NCBI GenBank assembly: GCA_902496455.1
Contig: CABVAY010000005.1
Coordinates: 5,092-69,091, forward strand
DNA: 64,000 nucleotides
DNA from: an uncultured Collinsella sp.
Lineage (GTDB): Bacteria > Actinomycetota > Coriobacteriia > Coriobacteriales > Coriobacteriaceae
Direction: 5' to 3'
Within the stretch, counting starts at the first letter, position 1; every line of letters starts with the position of its first letter. A model generated the notes under the pieces. The model did no database searches. It saw only the letters and a list, made by a program, of their open reading frames with translations, and had not been told where the DNA came from. Positions 25,316-33,998 of the stretch are shown here, piece after piece. A program made the translations under genes and the position numbers.

Positions 25316-26419
25316 CTACCCCCTCAGCGATTCGATGAGGAAGGCGGCGACCACGCCGGGGCCTCCAACCGATGCGTAGTACTTGGCGCGTCCCAAGGCA
25401 CCATCCGTCGCAAAAGTCGGATGCTCGTCAACCCAGCCCTCAGGATCTTTGAGGATGGCAGCGAGATTCGCGCGCTTCCACGGCTTAAGATCGTCCAGCG
25501 AAAACTCCCCGGCGTCCAAGGCCGCTTGGAACTCCTTGGCCATCTGCACCAGGAACTCCTTATAGAACTTAGGCGCCAAGCGCACATAGTTCCACATATA
25601 CGAGTCGTACTTAATGAGCTGATTGAACTTGAGCATGCGGGCGACGTCATCGCTTGCGTGGTCGCGGGCAAAATCCTCTCGGATCCAACGTTCGATCTCG
25701 GCATACTCGGTATTGACGCAAAAGACCTTAGCCGAAGAATTGACCGAGGAGTTCTCGTTGTCCTGACGATACGAAAGTACGGCATCGTGCAGGTAAACGG
25801 CCTTGTCGGCGCAAGCAATCACCTTAAAGGCAAACGACGTGTCCTGAAAGGATGCCCCCGGAGTCGGCAGGAACTTGATGCCGTTGCGCTCAAGAAAATC
25901 CCGGCGGTACACGGCCGACCAAATCGACGGCTTTTGCTTAAAGAACTGTGTCGTGTCGCTCGGGTGCACCGGCTTGCCGCAGTACTTGGGCTTAAACATC
26001 TCGTGCAGCGAGCGACGCTCCTCGGGCTTAGACCAGTAAAAATCAAAGTTCGCCTTTGCAAAGTCGGCGTTATTGTTATCGGCGGCCGAGACAAGCTTTT
26101 CGAGCGCATCGGGCGCCATAAAGTCATCGGATTCCAGAATGCCCACGTACTTGCCGCGCGCCATATCGAGCCCGCGATTCATCGAGTCGCCGTAACCGCT
26201 GTTGGCCTTGTCGATCATCTTCACACGCGCATCACGCTGCATATACTCGCGGATGATATCCGGCGAGCTATCAGTAGAGCCATCGTTGATGCAGATGATC
26301 TCGATGTCCTTGAGCGTCTGCGCCACGGCGGAATCGAGGCACTCGCGCAGGTAGCGCTCAACGTTGTAAATGGGAATAAGCAGCGACAGGACAGGGCTGC
26401 CAGAGGAATTAGTAGACAA
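25316..26419 (-). CDS. Glycosyltransferase family 2 (paralogue of 23075-24193)
   Basis: A 367-aa protein beginning at TTG 26419 (AAGGAGCACA upstream). It repeats the signatures of its paralogue: LSLLIPIYNVERYLRECLDS, IEIICINDGSTDSSPDIIRE, ANSGYGDSMNRGLDMARG, YVGILESDDFMAPDAL and KFLPTPGASFQDTSFAFKVI. The C-terminal third differs, so substrate specificity may have diverged. It is the first gene of the five-gene minus-strand GT2 operon; the 110-bp space to the divergent acyltransferase gene should contain both promoters. Two genes in the same operon using TTG starts with strong ribosome sites is notable. Confidence 0.87.
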   Translation of the reverse strand: MSTNSSGSPVLSLLIPIYNVERYLRECLDSAVAQTLKDIEIICINDGSTDSSPDIIREYMQRDARVKMIDKANSGYGDSMNRGLDMARGKYVGILESDDFMAPDALEKLVSAADNNNADFAKANFDFYWSKPEERRSLHEMFKPKYCGKPVHPSDTTQFFKQKPSIWSAVYRRDFLERNGIKFLPTPGASFQDTSFAFKVIACADKAVYLHDAVLSYRQDNENSSVNSSAKVFCVNTEYAEIERWIREDFARDHASDDVARMLKFNQLIKYDSYMWNYVRLAPKFYKEFLVQMAKEFQAALDAGEFSLDDLKPWKRANLAAILKDPEGWVDEHPTFATDGALGRAKYYASVGGPGVVAAFLIESLRG

Positions 26420-26530
26420 ATGTGCTCCTTAGGAAATACCTGCCGTTAATGGTATCAAAGGGTCGTCCCGCCCGCGGTCGTTTATATAATCTATGGAGCC
26501 CGCAGAGGCAAACCAAAGCGAAAGGAAGTC

Positions 26531-27661
26531 ATGCAGCCCAAAGCCGCACGCAACATATCCATCGAAGCGTTGCGCTTAATCGCGGTCGCTGGGATTGCCA
26601 TATTCCACACGTTTCAGTGGACCTTCCAGGCGACCTGCATCGGCGTCGTGGAATATGCGCCGCTTGCCGTCTTTCCCTATTCGGGATTGCCGGGGTTCAT
26701 CAACCTGCTTGGCTGCTGGGCCAACGAGGTCTTCTTTATGATCTCGGGCTATTTTCTCATCGCTTCGGCCGCGCGTGCTTGGGACGGTGGGGCAATGCGG
26801 AAGTCGCAAATGCAACGAACGGCGCATCGCATTGGCAAGGTCGTTATGCCCACTGCGTTTTATTGCCTCGTGGCGCTCGCGTGGTCCGCGGTCGTCTCCC
26901 CCATTCCCGATGTTACCCTCAACACGCACTACTGGTACACGCTAGGCCTTGAGTTTATCTGGGTCTATGCCGCCACGGTCTTCATGGCGCCATGGTTTGG
27001 ACTGGCCAAGAGCCGACTCTCCCAGAAGAGCTACACGGCGACGGTCATCGCCGTTGGAATACTCGTATTTGTTGTTAACGGGCATTTGGCCGCCATGAGT
27101 GCGGCAAGCGGCGGTGAGTTTTCTTGGCTGCAGAAGCTCATGAGCGCTGCCACGTACGTAATCGCGTTTTTGATCGGCGGGCTACTCCGCGACGTTACCG
27201 ATGTCATGGAGTCGGACAGGGCGGGCGCCTTGGGCATGCGCTCGCTCGCAACGGTTTTGGTGCTCGCCACCATCCTGGAAGGAGCACTCTCCTTCACCGG
27301 CAACCTCACGGCGATGGCAGTCCTCTCCTACAAATCGACCTCGTTGATCTCGTTTGCCCTCGCTGCCGCCTCCCTGCTCTTTGCGGCAACCCGACGCAGC
27401 GCCTCAGGCAATCCGCGGACTGCGGGTGTCATCGTCACCTTATCGACCGCCACGCTCGGTTTCTATGTGATGCAGTCGCTCACCAGTAGCCTGTGGCGTC
27501 CCGTCTTCAATACGTTGCTCGCAAACATACTGGTCAGCCAAAACAGCCCGGCAGCTATATGTATCGTCACGGGTACCGTCATTAGCATCGTCTTTGCCTT
27601 AGCGCTTCTCATCATCGATGCAGCTAGAAGCCTTATCGATCGCAAGCTCAAGCGGCAATAG
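26531..27661 (+). CDS. Acyltransferase 3 family membrane protein
   Basis: A 376-aa protein with about ten membrane helices. The N-terminus ISIEALRLIAVAGIAIFHTF contains the conserved Arg-x9-His pair (LRLIAVAGIAIFH) of acyltransferase-3 enzymes; a further motif is FFMISGYFL. GAAAGGAAGTC precedes ATG 26531 and TATAAT at 26485-26490 is a good -10 candidate. It probably O-acetylates or succinylates the glycan built by the divergent GT2 operon. It differs strongly from the other acyltransferase at 12997-14085. Confidence 0.84.
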   Translation: MQPKAARNISIEALRLIAVAGIAIFHTFQWTFQATCIGVVEYAPLAVFPYSGLPGFINLLGCWANEVFFMISGYFLIASAARAWDGGAMRKSQMQRTAHRIGKVVMPTAFYCLVALAWSAVVSPIPDVTLNTHYWYTLGLEFIWVYAATVFMAPWFGLAKSRLSQKSYTATVIAVGILVFVVNGHLAAMSAASGGEFSWLQKLMSAATYVIAFLIGGLLRDVTDVMESDRAGALGMRSLATVLVLATILEGALSFTGNLTAMAVLSYKSTSLISFALAAASLLFAATRRSASGNPRTAGVIVTLSTATLGFYVMQSLTSSLWRPVFNTLLANILVSQNSPAAICIVTGTVISIVFALALLIIDAARSLIDRKLKRQ

Positions 27662-27831
27662 ACATGCTGCCGTCAGACGCTAAAGCCGCTACACCCGTGG
27701 CAGGTTCCTGCGTTTTATTCAAAGCTTGCCGTCAAGGTGCGCCGACCCTTTACAATAGGACAGTCCCAAGGACGTATTCGATAGCTTCCGTGCAGCGCAT
27801 GCGCGCCGCGCGTGAAAGGATATATTGCCCC

Positions 27832-28851
27832 ATGTCTTCAACCCTTCCCGCTCCCATCGATAAGCTCGCCATCGTCGTCGTTACGTACAAGCGCCAGGAA
27901 CTCCTGGCCAACCTGTTCGACTCCATGACCGAGCTCACGGCAACGCCCTGGCGCATCGTGATCGTCGATAACGAGAATTCGCGCGAGACCGAGGCCATGT
28001 GCACCGCATTCAACGAGCGCCTGGCCAACCTGTGGGGCATCGACACCGAGCAGCCCGACGCGAAGGGCGGCACCGACCGCGTCATCTACGCCCCGCAGCT
28101 CGAAAACGGCGGCGGCGCGGGCGGCTTTTCCGCCGGCACCAAATGCGCCTACGACCTGGGCGCCCAGTGGTTTTGGGTCATGGACGACGACGTGCTCGTT
28201 ATCCCGGAGGGCATCGAGCGCCTGGCCAAGTGGACGGACCGCTACGACGTCATCCAGGGTTCGCGCCTGGACTTCGACGGCGGTGCCTTCTTTTGGCAGT
28301 ACCAGCTCATCCTTTCGCTTGGTATCCCCAACCCCATCGCTAAGTGGGACCTGGGCCCCGAGGGCTGCCGCACCATGAACCAGCTGTGCTTTGAAGGCGG
28401 CCTGTTCTCGCGCCGCGTAGTCGACAAGATCGGCCTGCCCGATGCGCGCTTTTTCATCTACGGCGACGATGCCTGCTACGGCTATGTTGCCAGCCAGCAT
28501 TTCCCCGCCGCCGTGGTTGCCGACGTGGTGCTCAAGCGCGCCCGCGCCGTCTCTAACTGGGATATCGCCGGCAAGCGCCAGCTCAACTCCACGAGCGACA
28601 CCAACCGCTACTACATCATGCGCAACCGAGGCTTTTTGGCCCGCTACATGCAGATTTACGGCGACTACCACCCCATCTTGTTCCGCTTGGGCAACGCCGC
28701 GACCTTCTGCAAGGAGTTCATTCGTCTGGCAGCCGTCGACAAATGCTTTAAGACCGGCATTCCGGCGCTGCGCCGCGGCATGAAAGACGCCCGCAAGATC
28801 ATCAAGGATCCCGACTGGAAGCCCATGCCGCCCATGAAGGACGCAGAGTAG
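27832..28851 (+). CDS. GT2 glycosyltransferase, galactofuranosyl-/rhamnosyl-transferase (GlfT1-like)
   Basis: A 339-aa protein; ATG 27832 is chosen because the upstream in-frame codons run through a promoter-like region (TACAAT at 27751-27756). Motifs: LAIVVVTYKRQELLANLFDS, RIVIVDNENS, ENGGGAGGFSAGTKCAYDLG, FWVMDDDVLVIPEGIERL and GLPDARFFIYGDDACYGYVA. The N-G-G-A-G-G-F block followed by MDDD and FFIYxDD is the pattern of GlfT1-type enzymes that start galactofuran on rhamnosyl-GlcNAc lipid in actinobacteria. Here it likely adds a furanose or deoxyhexose to the surface glycan. Exact donor is not certain. It stands 170 nt beyond the acyltransferase and may have its own promoter. Confidence 0.82.
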   Translation: MSSTLPAPIDKLAIVVVTYKRQELLANLFDSMTELTATPWRIVIVDNENSRETEAMCTAFNERLANLWGIDTEQPDAKGGTDRVIYAPQLENGGGAGGFSAGTKCAYDLGAQWFWVMDDDVLVIPEGIERLAKWTDRYDVIQGSRLDFDGGAFFWQYQLILSLGIPNPIAKWDLGPEGCRTMNQLCFEGGLFSRRVVDKIGLPDARFFIYGDDACYGYVASQHFPAAVVADVVLKRARAVSNWDIAGKRQLNSTSDTNRYYIMRNRGFLARYMQIYGDYHPILFRLGNAATFCKEFIRLAAVDKCFKTGIPALRRGMKDARKIIKDPDWKPMPPMKDAE

Positions 28852-28878
28852 CGGACACGCCCGCAGCATCGCCTGCTC

Positions 28879-30675
28879 CTACAGCCGCTGGCACACCGCA
28901 GCCACACGACGTCCATCAAACCCGAATCCCCAGCGCATGCGGCCCACACCGGGTCGCGGTACGCGAATCTTGTCGATGCCGTCGCGCTCTATGTCGAGCA
29001 GCGCCTGAACGGCCAGCAGCTCCAGGCCCAGCGCATCCACACCGGGGTCATACATCAAGTTGATTGTTATCAGCGGACGCTCTTCGAGCATGCCGATCGT
29101 GTCTGCCACGTCAAACACAGAGCCCGTAGGAAAAACCTGAATGTCCCAGCGATTCGCGCCACGACTTCGCCTCGAGGCAGGATTGGCATAGCCCGGCAAG
29201 CCAAAGCAGAGCCCCTGCAAGAGCAGGTGATATGGCAGCGGCGCATCTGGGTCGGTCGCACCGATTCCTTCATCCCCCAGGATGCGGTCTAGCGCCTGCT
29301 TCACCGCATCCTCGTCCCCACGGCACAACCCGTCGCGAAACGTATCGATATCACGAACGTCCTCGACAGCGCACTCAAACCACTCAATAATCACTAGACG
29401 CAAGACACGGCGAATCTCGTTATTGGGCAACCGCAGAGCACGGAGGCGATTGCCATGCTCTGGCTCCTCCGTCATATCCGTCGTGAGAAAACCGGACAGA
29501 TACAGCGCCGTCCACATGCCATCATCAGACGAAGCCCCTGGCCCCGCAGCGCCCAAACAAAGCGGGCCCTCAACACATCCATGGGCCTCGAGCAAATCGA
29601 ACAAGACTGAAAGGCGATCGAGATTCCACTCGGCAACTACCCTACTCAGGCAATCGGCATACCCATACAGATCGGTTCGCACAGGCGCCGTGCAGCCTCG
29701 GTCCAGAAAACCGATCACACGCGCCGGGCTCGAGCAATAGGCCCTGCCAAACCGATATCCCTCGAGCCATTCACGCGCATCATCCAGGTATTCCTCGCGT
29801 CCAGCATGACTCAACAGAGCCTCGACCTCGGCATCCGAAAAGCCGAACCAACGGTCGCACCACGTCGAAAGGGGCGTCGAAAGACGATACAAGCAGTTTC
29901 GCGAAGAAAGTGCCGCCTCGGCAGGACCGGGGCGCTCCCCCATCAGGCAAGCCATGCGTAGCGAATTGCCCGCAGCGGCAATGGCGTCGAACAGCACGCG
30001 GTCCAATAGCCCTGCCGGATCGGCGCCGGCAGCGTCCCTCGCGGCCGCACGGCCCAACCACGCCGCGTCGTACCCATCAACGAGCAATACGACCTGTTCA
30101 TCGCAGGCCATCTCCAGTAGCTCAATGAGCACACCAAGCACCGAGGCAACCTCGGCCTCGCTTGCCACGCCACGCGCAACACGTTCGATGTGACGCACCT
30201 TATCTCGAGCTAAATCCGGAGCCTCCAAGAGCGCCAGCAGGCGAGCGCACTCGCCCGAAAGAGCGTCGCGCATGACGTCGGCAACAGCGGCGCTACGCCT
30301 CGCAGCACCAGAAAAGTCCAGCGATATCACCGGATAGCAGGCGTACTCGTCCCGATAGCGCCCGCCGTCCGCATCCCAAATCTGAGCATCGGCAAACGAG
30401 CTCCGGCAAGCATGACCGACCGCGAGACGCTCCAGAAAAGCCTTGAGCATCGACAAGTTCATACTCTTGCCAAAACCCTCGGGTCGGCAGCACACCATAA
30501 CGGATGCATCGCAATCCAGTACATCGGCAATAAACATGGTCTTGTCGACCAGTGTGCAGCAACCAAGAGCCTCCGCATAGTCGTGCATGCCGATGGGCAA
30601 AACCACATCGTCGGTACAGCCGATTAGACGCACGCCAAAGCCGACAGCACAACCATTATTTGCCTGTTCAGACAC
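28879..30675 (-). CDS. AAA-ATPase-like protein with degenerate PD-(D/E)XK region
   Basis: A 598-aa protein. GTG 30675 is chosen (AGGGGGAACATTTTG upstream); the frame's earlier codons look non-coding. Early residues read CCTLVDKTMFIADVLDCD and VMVCCRPEGFGKSMNLSMLK, matching the AAA-ATPase_like family (YVDKT...RPRRFGKS...LSML), with a P-loop Gly-Lys-Ser retained. The middle has EQVVLLVDGYDAAWLG, a Walker-B-like strand. The C-terminus (YHLLLQGLCFGLPGY, then NRWDIQVFP and LITINLMYDP, ALLDIERDGIDK) has the outline of the DUF1703 nuclease, but the usual E-x-K is replaced by N-L-M, so the nuclease is probably inactive. Family role is unclear. No partner gene is adjacent. Confidence 0.75.
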   Translation of the reverse strand: MSEQANNGCAVGFGVRLIGCTDDVVLPIGMHDYAEALGCCTLVDKTMFIADVLDCDASVMVCCRPEGFGKSMNLSMLKAFLERLAVGHACRSSFADAQIWDADGGRYRDEYACYPVISLDFSGAARRSAAVADVMRDALSGECARLLALLEAPDLARDKVRHIERVARGVASEAEVASVLGVLIELLEMACDEQVVLLVDGYDAAWLGRAAARDAAGADPAGLLDRVLFDAIAAAGNSLRMACLMGERPGPAEAALSSRNCLYRLSTPLSTWCDRWFGFSDAEVEALLSHAGREEYLDDAREWLEGYRFGRAYCSSPARVIGFLDRGCTAPVRTDLYGYADCLSRVVAEWNLDRLSVLFDLLEAHGCVEGPLCLGAAGPGASSDDGMWTALYLSGFLTTDMTEEPEHGNRLRALRLPNNEIRRVLRLVIIEWFECAVEDVRDIDTFRDGLCRGDEDAVKQALDRILGDEGIGATDPDAPLPYHLLLQGLCFGLPGYANPASRRSRGANRWDIQVFPTGSVFDVADTIGMLEERPLITINLMYDPGVDALGLELLAVQALLDIERDGIDKIRVPRPGVGRMRWGFGFDGRRVAAVCQRL

Positions 30676-30810
30676 CAAAATGTTCCCCCTAAATCGCAGG
30701 ACGATGCCAATTGTAGCGACCGCCTCGCACGTACTGATGTCGCCGCGCAAACATATCGGGCAACGGTAGCAACATGGGGTGTGAGGGGGGGGCATAACTA
30801 ATCGTTGCAC

Positions 30811-30847
30811 AACAAAACGGGGCCCGATGCATTCGCACCGGACCCCG
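30811..30847 (-). terminator. Rho-independent terminator of the secreted protein gene
   Basis: A 13-bp stem with two G-U pairs (30818-30830 with 30835-30847, loop ATTC), followed on the minus strand by TTTTGTT. It lies just past the stop at 30881. Confidence 0.8.
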
Positions 30848-30880
30848 TCCCGATTCTAAAGGCATTCGGCAACCGAAAGA

Positions 30881-32515
30881 CTACTCCTCGGAAGCGTCCT
30901 CCCCTGCAGCCTTGTTCTGCTGATCAAGTTTATGCTTGCCACTCACAATGGACGTGACACCCAGCGTGGCCAAGCTTGCGCTGGCAAGGCTCGCCATCAC
31001 GATGACGTCGCCCGTCTTGGGCATATTGCCACCCGAGGTCTTGGTCGTGGTGGTCGTGCTGCCCTTGTCACAGACCTTCTGAGCATCGGCGTCGGACTGT
31101 TTCGCACCTGCATCGGCGGAAGCATCGGAAGCGCCGTCGGCATTGGAACCGGAGCCCTGACCAGACGCCCTCTCATCAGAAGAAGATCCGCCGTTAATGC
31201 CTGCCATCAAAGACGAGCCCAACATAGAGCCAAGCTGCTCGCCAGTAGAAAGTTTGTTTTCCGTCGAGGAATCGGCAGCATCGGAGCCCTCGTTCGAACC
31301 GTCCCCGGAAACATCGGAGTCAGAACCGTTAGAGGAGCCAGCACCGGCAGAGGAATCGCCAGCGCCGTTGGAAGCATCCGCATCGGTAGAGCCAGAAGTC
31401 GTGCCATCCGTAGCGCCGTCGGAACCAGAAGTCGACGAATCGCCCGAAACATCGCCAGAAGCAGTGCCACCAGCAGAGCCGTCGCCGTTAGTATCGGTCG
31501 AAGGCGCATCCGTATCGTTATCGTCGCCCGCACCGTCATCGGTACCAGGCGTCGGTGTGGCGGGAGCAGTGGGCGCCATGCTCGGACCGGGCGCCGGCGC
31601 GGGCTCCGGATCCGGCTCAGGCTCAGGATCTGGCTCCACAGGCGTTTCCTCAGCAGCGGCCTCGTCCTCGGCAATGTAGACCAGGCAGTCCTTGAGCTCG
31701 TTCTTATAGCGATTCTTCCATCCCTCATGGTACTGAGGCTGACTCGAATACTTGCGCGCCACGTTATTAACCACGCTGTTGGAAAGCGCCGTCACAAACT
31801 CGCGGTCGGTCATACTGTTAGAAAGGTTTGCCCAGCGGAAAAAGTCCTGGCAGCCACCGGTGCCGCACATGTTGGTGATGCTCCACACCATGCCCTTGAC
31901 GCAGTCGGCGCGGCCGGAGATATCAATGCCAAGAGCGCTCTTGAGCCACGCCTCGGTCACCGCATAGTACGAGTTGTACGCATAGGCATCCTGCAGCGCC
32001 GAGAACTCAGTAGGGTCGGTATTATAAGCACCCTGGAAGGCCTCCTGCGCAATACGTCCCAACTCGGTGAGCTGGCCGTTCGCGTACATGGGATTGTTCG
32101 CGTTGGAAATCTCGCTGCCGCGATCGATCGCGGCCTTAAGCATGCTGTACTTAGCAGAATCGTAGTTGTAGACCTGCTTCATAAACGGAATGAGCGACCA
32201 ACGACGGTCGAACTGGTAATAACCCAGCGCGTTATAACCGTCGCCATACGAAAAACCCTGGTTATAGTTGCCGTGGCTCTCGTATTTGGTGAAGTACTTC
32301 ATCTCGGCGGTCACGTTGACAAACGAAACACCCTGAACCGACCTCAGCACGCCCGAGAAGGACTGCTGGGTGTAAAGGCCCTTATCGATATCGGTGGCAT
32401 CCGAGGCAACACCCGGCGTGGGCTCCTCGGCAACAGCAGTCACAGGCGCGGCAAGGGCGCCAAACGAAAGCGCCAACGTAAGACCTGCGACAATTGCGGA
32501 ATGCTTGGGCTGCAT
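30881..32515 (-). CDS. Secreted, sortase-type cell-wall protein with lysozyme-like N-terminal domain
   Basis: A 544-aa protein from ATG 32515 (AGGGAGGATCT upstream). Residues 1-30 are a signal peptide (LALSFGALAAPVTAVA). Residues ~60-250 form a globular domain with KYFTKYESHGNYNQGF, GYNALGYYQFDRRWSL and MCGTGGCQDFFRWA; the Glu and the YxQFD element are reminiscent of lysozyme-like or transglycosylase folds, but I cannot name the family. A Pro/Glu linker and a long Ser/Gly/Asp/Thr-rich stalk follow. The C-terminus has NMPKTGD, a hydrophobic helix and a lysine-rich tail, that is, a variant of the LPxTG sorting signal with Met for Leu. Probably wall-anchored, acting on peptidoglycan or in adhesion. 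Confidence 0.78.
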   Translation of the reverse strand: MQPKHSAIVAGLTLALSFGALAAPVTAVAEEPTPGVASDATDIDKGLYTQQSFSGVLRSVQGVSFVNVTAEMKYFTKYESHGNYNQGFSYGDGYNALGYYQFDRRWSLIPFMKQVYNYDSAKYSMLKAAIDRGSEISNANNPMYANGQLTELGRIAQEAFQGAYNTDPTEFSALQDAYAYNSYYAVTEAWLKSALGIDISGRADCVKGMVWSITNMCGTGGCQDFFRWANLSNSMTDREFVTALSNSVVNNVARKYSSQPQYHEGWKNRYKNELKDCLVYIAEDEAAAEETPVEPDPEPEPDPEPAPAPGPSMAPTAPATPTPGTDDGAGDDNDTDAPSTDTNGDGSAGGTASGDVSGDSSTSGSDGATDGTTSGSTDADASNGAGDSSAGAGSSNGSDSDVSGDGSNEGSDAADSSTENKLSTGEQLGSMLGSSLMAGINGGSSSDERASGQGSGSNADGASDASADAGAKQSDADAQKVCDKGSTTTTTKTSGGNMPKTGDVIVMASLASASLATLGVTSIVSGKHKLDQQNKAAGEDASEE

Positions 32516-32641
32516 AGATCCTCCCTGCATTGGTGTAGTTAAAGTGCAGTTTGCAAAGATGAATTCAGTATTACAGCTCCCCGTTTGTTGCACAACAACC
32601 CATCGGCAAACGGCAACAGCCCTCCGCGAAATCTTAAGGAA

Positions 32642-33061
32642 TTAAACAAACTGGTCGTCGGGCACCAGAAGAAGCTCGCCGTAACGCTCCATCAGCCCGT
32701 CTCGCAACTGACAGAAAGCGGGGATATAGACGTTCAAGATGCGCTGAATCAAATCCTGAGCGAGCTTATTGTCATAGATATGAACGTTCGTATTGCGGTC
32801 TCTGAGCATATCTAGCCAGGCCGCCTCATCAATAAAGTCGTAGAATCGGTAGGCCTCCTTCAAGATGGCACGAGGAGACCCCGACGCGGCAAGCGTGGCA
32901 CCCTCATACTCGAGCAGACGCTTAAGGAGCTTCCAGCTTAGTTCAAATTGAAGATTGAACTTATTAATCAATCCACTCTGAACAAAATCATTGTTGAGAT
33001 CCTGATTGGGCGCATCCTCAAGATTCGCCAAGGCGCTGGCAAAGTTCTCATATTTTTTCAT
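32642..33061 (-). CDS. hepT: HepT-type HEPN toxin (type VII toxin-antitoxin)
   Basis: A 139-aa protein of the HI0074 (nucleotidyltransferase substrate-binding) family. FNLQFELSWKLLKRLLEYEG is the family core, and RNTNVHIY is an exact RX4HXY motif: Arg and His are the RNase site and the Tyr is the residue that the cognate MNT antitoxin modifies with AMP in characterised pairs. The start overlaps the end of the mntA frame by 14 nt, so the antitoxin is made first and the toxin is coupled. Predicted tRNA or mRNA cleavage on release. It is inserted between the secreted protein gene and the Suf regulator. Confidence 0.88.
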   Translation of the reverse strand: MKKYENFASALANLEDAPNQDLNNDFVQSGLINKFNLQFELSWKLLKRLLEYEGATLAASGSPRAILKEAYRFYDFIDEAAWLDMLRDRNTNVHIYDNKLAQDLIQRILNVYIPAFCQLRDGLMERYGELLLVPDDQFV

Positions 33062-33335
33062 ACAGAATCACACCATCCCTGGCAATTTCATCGAGCAATT
33101 GCTGCGATAAGGACTCGTCGAGATTGACGACATCTACATCTAAAAGAGTATCAAGACGCTCATCAATCAAATATGAGAAACGGCCGAAATCCCGGCAACC
33201 TGCCACGGCGATGTCAATATCGCTCTTGGGCAAGTTGTCGCCTCGAGCACGAGAACCAAACAACATGACCTTCTCGGCGTCACATTCCCGAGCAAAAACT
33301 TCGATTTGCTTGTACACCTTGTCGAGAGATGCCAT
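33048..33335 (-). CDS. mntA: MntA-type minimal nucleotidyltransferase antitoxin
   Basis: A 95-aa protein from ATG 33335 (AGGGGT upstream; a GTG two codons earlier is possible). EKVMLFGSRARGDNLPKSDI contains the GSX10DXD signature of minimal nucleotidyltransferases (G-S, ten residues, D-I-D). In HepT/MntA systems this enzyme transfers AMP from ATP to the toxin tyrosine and so silences it. Overlap with hepT and the complete motifs in both make an active pair likely. It ends up 8 nt from the Rrf2 regulator's stop, so it may be co-transcribed from that gene's promoter. Confidence 0.88.
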   Translation of the reverse strand: MASLDKVYKQIEVFARECDAEKVMLFGSRARGDNLPKSDIDIAVAGCRDFGRFSYLIDERLDTLLDVDVVNLDESLSQQLLDEIARDGVILYEKI

Positions 33336-33343
33336 TTGCACCC

Positions 33344-33775
33344 CTACAGCTTAATGTCAAAGTTGATCTCGGGGACGGTGGCCAGGTCGGCCAGAGTCAC
33401 GCCGTCAACGTACTTTTCGATCACGTCGTCCAGACCGCGCCAAAACCTGACGGTCGAGCAAAGGTCGCTGCGGGTACAGCTGTTGTCGATGCCGTCGCAC
33501 GCCACCGGAGCCGTGCTGCCCTCAACGGCGCGCAGGATGTCGCCGGCGCGCACCTCGGCCGGGTCCTTGGCCATCATGTAGCCGCCGCCCTTACCGCGTA
33601 CGCTCTTAAGCAGGCCCGCCTTCATAAGCGGACGAACCAACTGCTCCAAATACTTTTGTGAGATATGCTCACGGTCGGCGACCTCGCGCAGGGCAATCTT
33701 GCCCTCGGTGTCACCAAGCGCTGCGATATAGATCATCAGTCGGAGGGCATAGCGGCCCTTAGAAGAAATGAGCAT
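33344..33775 (-). CDS. Rrf2-family regulator of the suf operon (IscR/SufR-like)
   Basis: A 143-aa protein from ATG 33775 (GGGAGGGTAGGT upstream). The Rrf2 winged helix occupies ~1-85: LISSKGRYALRLMIYIAALG, EHISQKYLEQLVRPLMKAGL and SVRGKGGGYMMAKDP. Three cysteines follow in ACDGIDNSCTRSDLC (C-x6-C-x5-C), close to the C-x5-C-x5-C of IscR that holds a [2Fe-2S] cluster. It is divergent from sufCBDSU and so very likely senses Fe-S status and controls that operon and itself from the shared 220-bp region. The next genes downstream on its strand are mntA-hepT. Confidence 0.87.
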   Translation of the reverse strand: MLISSKGRYALRLMIYIAALGDTEGKIALREVADREHISQKYLEQLVRPLMKAGLLKSVRGKGGGYMMAKDPAEVRAGDILRAVEGSTAPVACDGIDNSCTRSDLCSTVRFWRGLDDVIEKYVDGVTLADLATVPEINFDIKL

Positions 33776-33890
33776 ACCTACCCTCCCGTTGTTCCTAAGA
33801 CAAAACCACCAGGGGCATTTGTCCCAAATCTTATGCACGCGGGGCAAACAAACCTGATTATTATGTCCCACATCTTAAAAGTCGAGTGGA

Positions 33891-33934
33891 TTAGTCGGGT
33901 TTTCCCTTGACTAACGCCGAACCCATAGTAACTT
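33891..33934 (+). promoter_or_regulatory. Candidate suf promoter with overlapping inverted repeat
   Basis: TTAGTC (33891-33896) and GACTAA (33909-33914) are an inverted repeat whose right half overlaps a -35-like TTGACT (33907-33912); TAACTT (33929-33934) is a -10 candidate at 16-bp spacing. It lies between the divergent Rrf2 gene and sufC, where an Rrf2 operator is expected. Not proven. Confidence 0.4.
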
Positions 33935-33998
33935 TATTCCGAGAAGATTCCTAGGGTTTAGTACACCCATGAGTACACCATATACAGAGAGGGACAGC

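Noticed and set aside
30932..32542. 536-codon open frame antisense to the secreted protein gene, and a second one at 31197-31679
   Set aside because: Both are complements of the Ser/Gly/Asp-rich stalk; repeated dipeptides arise from the repeats of the real gene.
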